Part shown: in pieces, positions 22,310 through 33,104 of the stretch
Numbering within the stretch: the stretch's first letter is position 1
Layout: the number at the start of each line of letters is the position of its first letter
NCBI GenBank assembly: GCA_009363875.1
Contig: CM018692.1
Span: 4,489,862-4,553,861 of the forward strand
Direction: 5' to 3'
Origin: Mikania micrantha
Lineage: Eukaryota > Streptophyta > Magnoliopsida > Asterales > Asteraceae
Length of the DNA: 64,000 bases
Notes under the pieces: generated by a model
What the model was told of the DNA's origin: nothing
What the model saw: the letters and a program-made list of their open reading frames with translations, nothing else
Databases searched by the model: none
Translations under genes and position numbers: made by a program

Positions 22310-22860
22310 ACGTATCGATTTCTACGTGACGTATTAGGTATATATATGATTTGACATTTGCAACCTTAAATTATACGACATGATTATGAATGTTTCATGT
22401 TGCACGCATCGTATGGATATGTACTAGGGTGTATCGTTATAATTGTCCTCATATAACGATACATATAGTGTTATACGCTACGTACCACTTTTTTAGTCAT
22501 TCGGAACCCAGACTTTCCCTCATATAATTGTTCTATATACGTTACGTTACGTATAGTACTATACGTGGCACCCAACTTTTTTGAGTATGTCAGAATTAAC
22601 CCAGATTGTGTTTCATATAATTGTCATATACTCATATATATGCTACGTATAGCACTATATGTGGCGTATAACATTTCATCATAACCAAGAATGATTGTAC
22701 CAGTGACATATACGATGCGTAGTGCTTTATAAGACGCGTACAACATCCAATCATTGCCAAGAATGATTGTTTTGGCTGTGCCTATACATGACGTAAGGTG
22801 TTATATGTGGTGTACATCATGCTATATGTGACGTAGGATGTTATACGTGACGTACATATG
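22310..22860. repeat. Degenerate TATACGTGACGTA repeat tract
   Basis: Motifs of the form TACGTGACGTA, TATACGTGGCGTA and CGTATAGTACTATACG recur about every 60-90 bases. They are separated by variants of ACATTYAATCATTGCCAAGAATGATTG. Many copies are short palindromes. The same motif forms a 34 bp palindrome at 56578-56611. Confidence 0.65.
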
Positions 22861-23204
22861 TGAGAATATATAGGCTTGAGTATGAGATTAAAAGAATTAA
22901 AGATAAATAAAAAAAATTCATTTTACAGTGTATTTTTTTTAAATCAATAGTTTTTTTAATAAATATTATATCAAAATCAAAAGAAATTTACATATAGATT
23001 CCCATTTTATATAACAGAGACGAAATATGTAAAAGAAAATTATTATATAATAAATTTACGCTGATCGTCATGTAAATATCACGCATGGAGACATAACAAG
23101 TAAAAAATATATATAATGAACAAACTAGAGCAATATGCAACTATCATGATTATTATTCCAATTGTTCCTTCACGTGACTAAAAATAGAAAAAAAATAAGG
23201 GTTG

Positions 23205-23530
23205 TGTTAAATTAACACCCCATTTTTTAAAAATACACCCTTAAGACGACCCGTACTGCCCAGTATGGGTGGTCTCAGTGCTCGATCAAACATTCTCCTG
23301 CCAGCCTATGACAATAATTGGGAGCAAGACGGGCCGTACTAGTCAGTACGACCCGTCTCATTTCTGTACAAACATTCCCTGAAACATAGGACAATGATTT
23401 GAAGCAAAACGGCCAGTACTAATCAGTACGGCCCCGTCTTGTTTTTTCAACACTGACACTGCTGATATGGAAGGACATTGATTTGACTCAATACGGGCCG
23501 TACAGACCAGTACGGGCCGTGATGAACAAA
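23205..23530. repeat. Four diverged ~90 bp repeats centred on ACGGGCCGTACT palindromes
   Basis: Each unit has a GACCCGTACT...AGTACGGGTC-like inverted repeat followed by a spacer ending in an ACAATGATT or CATTGATT motif. Centres are near 23257, 23340, 23420 and 23510. A related block occurs at 37795-38010. It probably belongs to a repeat family that forms hairpins. Confidence 0.6.
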
Positions 23531-24096
23531 TTTGAAATTTCTATATAAGCTTCAATCGTTTCAAACGAACGTATACGTTTTCGAAGATCTCTCACAATAA
23601 TTCAAATTTGTAACGATGTCGTTCTGGGATGGGAGTTTTTTCAACGATTCGTGCCAGATTTGATGAAGAGCCTCCTGCTGAGTATTCATACGACATGATA
23701 GATCTGTATGTTGAACCTAACACTGATGTTGGTTTTGATAGTCAAGCATCGTATGCGCTAGTCTTATCAATAGCGCGGGGAGTACCCGTGATTCTCTTTC
23801 ATTCCAAAAAGAGAACACAATCTTTTAAATTATTTAAGAAAAGTGCAGGGCCTCTCCGTAGATATCAGGGATTATTTTATTTTTTTTATATATAATAAAA
23901 TATTTTATAATTCATGCATGTAACATGTTGCAAACTTACGTATCATTTTTTATATTATTAGGGGTTGTGATACATCATATGGTTGATTAATTTATAATGT
24001 TTTCAGGGAGATGTTCCTCTATATATTTACTAGCTTGCAACCACTAGTTACACAAATCTTCAAAGCAATTATACTTTTTAGCAAATCTCTTTGAAC
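23531..24096. other. Upstream region of the plus-strand TPS; one unassigned ORF
   Basis: A frame at 23629-23895 (88 residues, containing EPPAEYSYDMIDLYVEPNTD) has a codon-like look but matches no family I know. It ends in a hydrophobic Phe/Tyr run. It may be a fragment of a transposon ORF next to the repeats at 23205-23530. The last 150 bases before 24097 should hold the TPS promoter and 5' UTR. I could not pick a convincing TATA box. Confidence 0.3.
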
Positions 24097-27000
24097 ATGG
24101 CCTCAATGTGTTTTTTTTTCTGGTTCTGTTTTTCTGTGCGACAAAAACTATAACAAAAGTAGAATATTAGACATTTGCAAGCCAATATATTCATCACACT
24201 CCACATCAAAGACTGTTGCTGCAAAGGCGGTCACTGTGGTTGAACCAGTCACTAGACGATCAGCAAACTACGAGCCATCATTATGGTCATTTGATCATAT
24301 TCAATCACTTTCTAGTGAATACAAGGTATGATTGCAATTATATATATACACACACACACATAGAGGATTAGGTTCAAGTAAAAACGGTGAGATTATTGAG
24401 AAGGATTGTGGAGTTGACAAATGACATTTCTCTAATTTGGTTATTGTGTTTAAAGCTTCAAGTCATTGTGTTTAATGTTTTTATTATTTTGCTTTATTTT
24501 TTATATCATATTATGTTTTTTATGCATTAAATAAATTGTGCTTATTTATTTTTTATGTTTTATGTATTAAAAGTACATAATTGTGTTATTCAATCATTAT
24601 GTTTTTAAAACTCATTATTTTAAAAAACATAAATTCTTTATTTTTTGAAAAATACATTTTGGTCATTGTGTAATTTATTCATCATTGTGTTTTATCTTCA
24701 GAATATTGTGCAATATACTCATCATTATGTCTTATGTTCAGGTCATTGTGTAATATATTAATCATTGTGTTTTACCTTCAGAACATAATGTAATATACAC
24801 ATCATTGTATCTTACGTTCAGGCCATTGTGTAACATACTCATTATTTTGTTTTACGTTCAGGTCATTGTTTAATATAATCATCATTGTTTTTTACGTTCA
24901 GGTCATTGTGTCATATACTCATAATTGTGTTTTACGTTCAGGTGACTGCGTAATATACTCATTATTGTGTTTTACGTTCAGCTCATTGTGTTTTATGTTT
25001 AGGTCATTGTGTGATATACTTATCATTGTGTTATATGTACTTATGATTGTATTATATATTTTAATTTATTTCATGTTTTTTATTATGTTTTTTATATATT
25101 AAATAAATTTGTTATTTGTTTTTTATGTATTATATATTAGAAGTATATAAATGCATTATTTCAACATTTTATTTTTCAAAACATCTTATTTTATTAACAC
25201 GTATTTAGGTTATTGTGTCATATGTATGCATCATTCAGTTTTATGTTTTTACCAATTTGATTATATCTTATTATTGTTTTTTATGTACTAGATGAATTTT
25301 TTGTTGTTTTATCATTATGATTTACATATAATTAAAAAGTACGTGATTGTGTTGTTTCACCATTATTATTTTTAAAACTCATCATTTTATAAAAAAAATA
25401 AGACACAATGACGAACAAAAAAGAAATAATGACAAACAAAAGGACACAATAACAGACAAAAAGACACAATGACGCATTACAAATATAAAATGTGAAGGAA
25501 AACATAATTTTTTTTTATTTTTTATATAACAATAATATATTCGTTTTAAAGATAGAAAATTCTCGTTTTTTTGATGTATTTAAAAAAAAAATATAATATT
25601 GTATATAAAAGTTATGACCGTTTAAAAAATGGGAGAATAATAATAAAAAGCCAACAAAAGTGTTTATAACTAAAATACTCTTTCATTAACATTTTTGATA
25701 CAATTTTGAACTCAACCATTAAATTATAGATCTAATGGCTCATAATCTTTTTAACACTTCTCATCAATTTAATATTTTTTTATTATAACATCACCCTATA
25801 TGTAACTTAAAAAGTTTCGCATGTAACTCTTAAAGTTAAATATGTGTACCATACAAGTTATATATATAATAACATGAAATACATATTTTTTTTTTATTTT
25901 TTTCCTTTTTGTACATTTGTTACCTTATAATAATAAAAAATAAAAATGAAAAAAATTAATTGGTTATAATTGCGATTATATAATCATTTAAATCGATTGA
26001 GCGTGTGCTATCAGTTTCTTGAAGCATGTATATATATGGCTAGATTATTAACCCTTGTATTACACGGAGTGAATATTAAATAAACAGTAATAAAATTTAA
26101 ATGTTATTAAACAATATTTTGATATAAATTGATTAAAATATTAATAAGTATTTTAAGTGATAAAACAATAATTAAAATTTTTAATAACTAATGAAATGAT
26201 ACTTGAATTTTTTTTTTTAATTTGTAGCAGTAATGATTTTTAAACTAACTTATGCTAAAAATTTCACTTACTTTTTTTATCTAAAATTAATTGTTACAGA
26301 TCAAGAAAATAATGTAAAATTTATAGAATTATTAAAGTTAATTGACTCAATTTGAAAATATCATTAAATAAATTTAACTAAAAATGTAATTTTTCTTATC
26401 ATTTTTATAACTTTTGATTTTAAAATAATTAATTTTAAATATTTCGCTAAAAGAAGCATCATTTGTTTATAAAAAACCTATTATTTAAAAACTATGATTT
26501 ATAGTTTATTTTATTATTTTTAAATTTTTTTAGCCGATCTTTTTTTTATATAAACTTGTATTAAAGTGTGTTTTTTAATTAAAATATTTGATTTTTAATT
26601 TATCAAAAAACTATTTTCTAGCATGAAAAATGCATATAATATTATTACTCATTAATAGTATAATTATTTATTAGAAAATATAATATATAATTAATAAGAG
26701 AGAGGATTGAGTAGGATGATACAAAAGTGACAAGTGACAATTTGAATACGAAAATTTGACAAGTGCCAAAAAAATTTTTGTTTATTATAATAAAAAGATT
26801 AACATGCAGTTATGATAATATTGATCATCATGCATGCATTAATTTAGGGAGAAGATTATAAGTCAAGAGCAGACACGTTAAAAGATGCAGTGAAGATGAT
26901 GATACCCAAAGTGGGAGATCCAGCCTTGAGGAGCCTAGAGCTAGTTGATGATATACAGAGACTTGGAATAGCATATCACTTTGAGGAAGAAATAAGAGAT

Positions 27001-30000
27001 CTCATGGAGATAATATACTGCAATTACTTCACAACTCATCATCTTCATGAGTGGAATAAAATGAATTTGAACCTTAAAGCCCTTGGATTTAGACTAATGA
27101 GACAACATGGTTATCATGTTCCTCAAGGTACACAACTAAGATAATAATTTTATAAAGATGTCAATCGTGTCTGGTTTGTGGGTTAATTAAATTCTTTAAC
27201 CATAACCCTACCCATAAACTTATTTTAATTGTGTCGTTTCGTGTCTTGTTGCATCCACTTAAATACATATAATGATCTGGTCGTGTTAAGTTTAAGGTCG
27301 ACCTGCTGTATGTTATTTTTATTAATATAAGCATCCACAAGGCCACCGACCCGGATGCTTCGCCCGCGGTTTACCCTTCCCCCCGGTTAGTCGGGTATAG
27401 GGGGGACCCGGGGTTTACCACGCAAGTGGGTTCCTCGGTCATCAAAATAAAAAAAAAAATAATAGATTACTCTAACTCAAAGAATTTTTTTTTAATAATT
27501 GGTGTTTCTATTTGCTGTTTTTGTTTGTTTATCTCTCTTTCTTAATTTTAAAAACTTAGGTTTGTATTGTGCTCGGAATGAATATATATAATGAATGGAG
27601 AGTAATTAATTATTTAGAATTAACAAAATATTTCTCATTTGGAAGTTAATAGTTAGAAGTAAAACTAAAAATCAAAGTATTTAACTTTAAATATAAACAT
27701 TTTTCATATCTAAATTATAAATACTAACTTTTAAAGAAAAACCCTTAAATCGTGTAATGAGTCTAGCCACTTTTGAACTGTTCCTGATCTGACTGACATG
27801 TTTTATAAAAAAAAAGTTGGTATTTTTAGATTTATTTTATTTAACTTTTTCACATGATGGTAAAAACTGACACGTGTTCATCATCATGATGTATTAACCG
27901 CATAGAATATGCTTATAGGTTGTATATTTGTATTAGTAGAATTTTATTTAACTTTTCTATATATGTAGAAATATTTAACAATTTGAAAGACACAATTCAA
28001 AATCTTAAGCCACACTCACTCGAGGATGCGAGGGGAGTGTTGAATTTGTACGAGGCTTCTTATCACTCATTCGAGGATGAAAGCATATTGGACGATGCTA
28101 GAGACTTAACAACAAAATATCTCAAAGAAAATATAGACAAGATTGATGAGAGTATCTCATCATTAGTAAGCCATGCTTTGGAGCTTCCATTGCACTGGAG
28201 AGTGCCAAGAGTTGAGTCAATGTGGTTTATTGGAGCATATGAAAAAAGAAGTGACATGAGTCCCACATTGTTAGAGCTTGCAAAATTGGATTTTGATATG
28301 GTTCAGGCTATTCATATCGAAGATCTAAAACACACATCAAGGTATCATTTCTACATGATCATGTCTGTCTAAACAGTTTAATAAATCATTTATTCTAGGT
28401 TGTTAGATTATGTTATTTGGATAATGAATAAACAGACTATATACATATGTAAAGGCGTAGTTTTTTTAAAGTAAAAATATTTTACTTTTACATGAGATTG
28501 AACTTGTGTTTATATAGTTGTATATATACACTAATCGATCCGTGATCAATAGGTGGTGGAGAAATACAAGTTGGGATACGAAGCTCAGCTTTAGTCGAGA
28601 CCGGGTTGTGTTGAATTTCCTATGGACAATTGGTACATCTTACACGCCTCACAATAGTCCAGGAAGGCGAACACTAGCAAAGATTAATAGCCTGATAACC
28701 ATCATCGATGATGTATATGATGTGTATGGCACTCTTGATGAGCTTCAACAATTTACTGAAGCTATCGATAGGTCTGATAAAACACGTCTAATCATATTTA
28801 ACAAAAATGTTAAACATGATGACAACTCATTTAACCACTTTATAATTCATTTTTATAATTTTTTATATTTTATGTAACAAAGATTATGAGAACTAATCAT
28901 ATATATAGATGGGATATCAATGTGATCGAGGAACTCCCGGATTATATGAAGATATGCTTCCTTGGATTCTACAACACTATTAATGAAATCTCATACGACA
29001 TATTGACAAACACTGGGCACTACATCCTTCCGTACTTCAAGAAATCAGTACAAAATTAATTATGTTAATTTGCATAGTTTGTTGTTTATAATTAAATATT
29101 TTAATTTTTTTTAAAATGGTAATTATATATTAATATTGCAGTGGGCAGATTTATGCAAGGCTTACCTTGTAGAAGCAAGATGGTACTACAATGGATATAC
29201 GCCTACATTCCAAGAGTATTTAGATAATGCATGTGTATCAATATCAGGTGGAGTAATACTGATGCATGCTAAGTTTTCATCATCAGTCGATGCAACCAAA
29301 GAAATCTTGCAATGCATGCAAAGATTTGAAAAAATAGATCACTATTCTTCACTAATCTTGCGACTACTTGATGACTTGGCCACATCCACAGTATGCAATT
29401 TTATTAATAATTATGATATTCATTCATATATAACTCTTGGTAGAGGTGTTCATTTTCAGATATCCGTAAATTTCGGATAGTTAATATCAATATCCGAAAT
29501 TTCTGATATCCAAAATCTATAAAAATAAAATAAAATTTAAAATAATTTATTTCGGATATCCGTATATCTGAAAATTATGCGAAATATCTGAACAATATCC
29601 GGAATATTAGAAAATTATCTGAATAAAATTTTCTTTTCTCATTGTTTGAATATCTGAACTACCCAAAAATTTTCAAAATAAGTATACAAATCCAAATTTT
29701 CCTAGATCAATCCAACATTCCAGATATCCACATTTTTGAATATTTCGGAATCAGTTTTGGATACGGAATTTTTTGAACACTCGGCCTGCTAGTGGGTATA
29801 TTTTGGGCGTATAACAACATCATTCATATTTTCTTTACAAAAAGATTATTTCAATAATTTTGAAAATTTTAATCATTGAAGTAAATTAAATACAGAAATA
29901 ATAAATAAACTTTAACTTATTACACATATATATAATTTATTGGGTTTTAATAAATTAAGGATGAATTGGCAAGAGGCGACAATTTAAAATCAATGGAGTG

Positions 30001-30271
30001 TTACATGCGTGACACTGGTGCTACCGAAGAAGAAGCCAGAGGCTACATCAAAGAACTGGTTGGTGACACGTGGAAGAAGCTTAACAAAGAACGAAATGCA
30101 ATAGCTTCTTCTAAATATTCAGGAGAGTACATTGAGTTTGCTACAAATTTGTCTCGAATGGCACAATTCGTGTATGGTGAAGGAGATGGTCATGGTCATC
30201 CCGATATACTCAACTCTCACGTATCATCATTGATTTTTAATCCAATCCTATCCAACAAACAACTTAATTAA
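24097..30271 (+). CDS. Monoterpene synthase (TPS-b), seven exons, frameshift in exon 1
   Basis: The exons are 24097-24325, 26848-27127, 27969-28341, 28553-28771, 28909-29047, 29142-29390 and 29960-30271. All introns have GT/AG ends and phases match the minus-strand copy. Exon 1 encodes a plastid transit peptide and RR(X8)W (RRSANYEPSLW). RDR lies in exon 4 (FSRDRV). The metal-binding DDVYD is at 28707-28721. The second metal motif DDLATSTDE spans exons 6 and 7. The predicted role is cyclisation of geranyl diphosphate in plastids. The start at 24097 is aligned with the other copy's MAS start. A run of nine T at 24111-24119 puts this ATG out of frame and gives a TAA near 24151; eight T would restore about 599 residues. 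It may be a pseudogene or a homopolymer error. Intron 1 (2.5 kb) has been enlarged by repeats. It lies head to head with the copy at 8991-6152. Confidence 0.9.
24362..25800. repeat. Repeat element rich in TCATTGTGTTTTACGTTCAGG units, in TPS intron 1
   Basis: After a short (AC)n run, about ten imperfect copies of a 30-60 base unit (TCATTGTGTTTTAYGTTCAGG, ATTGTGTAATATACTCA) occur at about 24660-25030. They are followed by AT-rich DNA with ACACAATGAC motifs and an end resembling AAAATACTCTTTCATTAAC. The same features in the same order occur at 53180-54110, so the two are copies of one element family. It may be a nonautonomous DNA transposon or a Helitron. Confidence 0.7.
25801..26847. other. AT-rich remainder of TPS intron 1
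   Basis: This is very AT-rich intronic DNA. It ends in the acceptor at 26846-26847 before exon 2. I see no coding signal and no clean repeat unit. Confidence 0.6.
27331..27460 (+). mobile_element. 3' part of a SINE in TPS intron 2
   Basis: The block contains GGTTAGTCGGGTATAGGGG, GGTTTACCACG and TTCCTCGGTCATC, then an A-rich tail. The same order occurs in the fuller reverse copy at 35974-35780, which has pol III-like boxes. This copy lacks the 5' tRNA-like head. It sits in the sense orientation of the TPS intron. Confidence 0.65.
29441..29781. mobile_element. Foldback MITE in TPS intron 6
   Basis: The ends are TAGAGGTGTTCA and TGAACACTC in inverted orientation. The interior is dominated by GGATATCCG/CGGATATCC-like motifs that can fold back. 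It fits a hAT-like nonautonomous element. It enlarges intron 6 (29391-29959) compared with the 79 base intron 6 of the other TPS copy. Confidence 0.6.
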
Positions 30272-32643
30272 TTACCTATGAATATCTGTTTTTTAATTAT
30301 AATAAGATGTTAGAGCATCGATCGGATAAAGTTGTTTTTTTATTTAATTGTAATGTGGTTGAAACAATTTATATTTTATTGCATTTTAATAAAACTCAAG
30401 TCGACACCAATAACAATCAAGCTAGCATATGCAAAAGGAGTGTTAAATAGGTCCTATTGTTCTTAATAGTTAATACTATCATATAGTTTATTACAATAAA
30501 TAAAAATAAAATATCACACACGTTAAAGTATTTACATATCAATTTCCATGTCTCGCTATCTCTTATTAAGTTAATATTTTTTTATAAAATGATAATATTA
30601 AATATTAAATATTAATTGCATTATTTTTTAGATTAATAATATGTTTATTAATATATTAAAAAATATCTTTTTAGTATAGAACACATCTAATTTAAAAGTT
30701 TATATTTCTTATAAATCAACTTATTCAATGTTCACAACACTTATAAATCGTTTCACCCAAAATTGACTCCAACATTAAGATGTGTCATACCACTTGTGAA
30801 TCTTTTCATAGTTTTCATATCATTTCTTGAATCTTTAAAAACCAAATTCTTTTTACAAAATACATTTAAAAAAACAGAAAATAATTAAATACCAAAGGTT
30901 TTAAATAACAAGAAATTTTTTAAAAAAGAATTTTTTAAATGAAATATTTATAAAAACAGTTTATATTTCTAAAATACAATGAAAAAAATTATATTATAGT
31001 ATTATTAATTAAATTACTTACTTATGCATGCTTTTATAATATTAATTTTAAAATATCTTTTATACTTTCTAAATTCTTTTTTGATAAATATTTAATATTT
31101 TTCTTTATTTAACTCATATAATAAACAGAGTGATAACATTTTTTTGTTAAAAAATAACATTTTTTTTTGAAATAATTTTTTTAAACAAAATGTTTAAAAG
31201 AACTAAACTCTTTTATAAACAGATTTTTTTTAACTTTGTTGCTTAAATAACTTATTAATATGTAATACCAATTATTTTTTTTTATCTCTAAACAACATTC
31301 TATGATCTCTAGTATTTAATACTAACTATTTTGAAAAACAATTTATATAAAATGTATAACAATTTGTTAAAAAATCGGCATTTTGTCATAAACAATTTTT
31401 TAAAATCAAGTTGTTTAATTAATCCGAACTTTTAAAAATGAAAGTTTAAAAAACTGATTTAATTATTTGATGGCTTAAAGTAATAATTGATACATAATTT
31501 CAAATGTATTTTATTTTAGCTTTTTAATATAATTTTATTCAAAATAAAAAAATGATATTTGTTTTTTGTTACTTAAAATATTAACTTACTCGAAATTTTA
31601 AATAAAATTTGTCTCAAAAAATCATTTTATAATTTTTAAATTTTTACTAATAATTGTTTTATATACTATTTATTTAGCATATTTAATACGGCATAAGCCT
31701 ATTAAAGGTTAAAAACATAATAAATTTAGGTATATTGTTAATCCAATTAAAGGTTAAAAACATAATAATTTAGAAGTTTGTTGTGTTGGGCTAGCAATAT
31801 ATCTATATCTATATATATACACTTCTTAATAAAATAATAACAAATTTGGTACTTGTAATTATCATATTTATCATTAATTTTTGCCACAAGCCACTTTAAT
31901 ATTCATTCATCATTAAACGTTGACATTTATTACTCTAATATTCATCTCTCATTTAATAATATTTTACTAATTATCTTTCATATTTAAATTGTGTACTTAA
32001 ATGCAAAAATAAAATTTTTTTATTCTGAATTTATTATAACTTAATAATCATAAGCAGATTTCAATTATATCTTATTTTAAATATAATTTTATAATTTTTA
32101 AGTATTTATTATTTATAATTTTCAAATCTTAATTATTATTTTATTTCACTAACGATTGATACGATATTTAATATACAAATTTTCATAAAACTATTGGTTT
32201 ATAAATGATAAATTTATTTAATTCGTACTAAACATTTTTATGTGTTCGTTAGTCGTTCAAAATAATTTTAATAATTACGAAAATAATATCTTAGCTATCA
32301 AATATCAATTATGTGGTTATTAAAATTTTGAATTGTTGTTTTAATGTTTAAAGTATTTGTTAATACATAACTTAATCATCTTATATCAAAATATTGTTTT
32401 ATAAATTTTAAATTATCAATTCTAACTATTTAATATTTTATATATATTATTATGTTTAATATAATATAAAAATCTATCTATTTTAATAAATCAAAGTTTC
32501 TAAAGACACATGTCGCGTTCATAGAGCACATTAACTTTGATTTCTCGCATCTCTCTTCCCTATTAAATACACTTCATATTAATTAATAATATTAAATATA
32601 CTTTTAATAAATTTTTTTAATTAAGAAAAATTATTTAAATCAA
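30272..32643. other. AT-rich intergenic DNA downstream of the plus-strand TPS
   Basis: About 2.4 kb with low GC and no supported gene. A short direct repeat (AATTAAAGGTTAAAAACATAA) occurs twice at about 31700-31760. The first 150 bases should contain the TPS 3' UTR; AATAAA-like motifs occur but cannot be ranked. Confidence 0.6.
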
Positions 32644-32822
32644 GGTTGTAAAAGTCACTAGGCGCTCCTAGGTCGGAATAGCTCCTTGGAGCGAGTAATC
32701 GGGCAGTACTCGGCCCTAGGCGGGAGTACTCGGGTAATACTCAGAAATTACTCAGTCTCGGGACAACTCCTTAGAGCGAGTACTCGGCGAGTACTAGGCC
32801 TTGGAGGCCGACTTTTGCAACA
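32644..32822. mobile_element. Small inverted-repeat MITE
   Basis: The ends GTTGTAAAAGTC and GACTTTTGCAAC are inverted copies with one mismatch, flanking a GC-richer core with repeated AGTACTCGG motifs. It stands out from the surrounding AT-rich DNA. A diverged relative may lie in the minus-strand TPS intron (7016-7430). Confidence 0.65.
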
Positions 32823-33104
32823 GTGATTTAAATACATTAAAAATATATTAATATTAAAAAAGACACATTTTAAATACCAATTTATTATAAAATATACAAT
32901 ATTTAAAACCAATATTTTAAAACAAGATGTTTAAGAAAACAAACATTGAAAAAATTGGTGTTTAAAAAAATAAAATAATTTTTTTCATTTATGGAGTATT
33001 ACTAGTGATACTAATATATCAAAAAGCTTCAATCCGGCCCGTTTTCATTTATAGAGGCCTTTCGAAATCAAGTTTATGATTTTTGAAAATTTCATCCAAA
33101 ACGA

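Noticed and set aside
26040..26066. Possible minus-strand Helitron 3' end (CTAG after an imperfect hairpin)
   Set aside because: The stem is poorly paired and the base following CTAG is not T, so the evidence is too weak.
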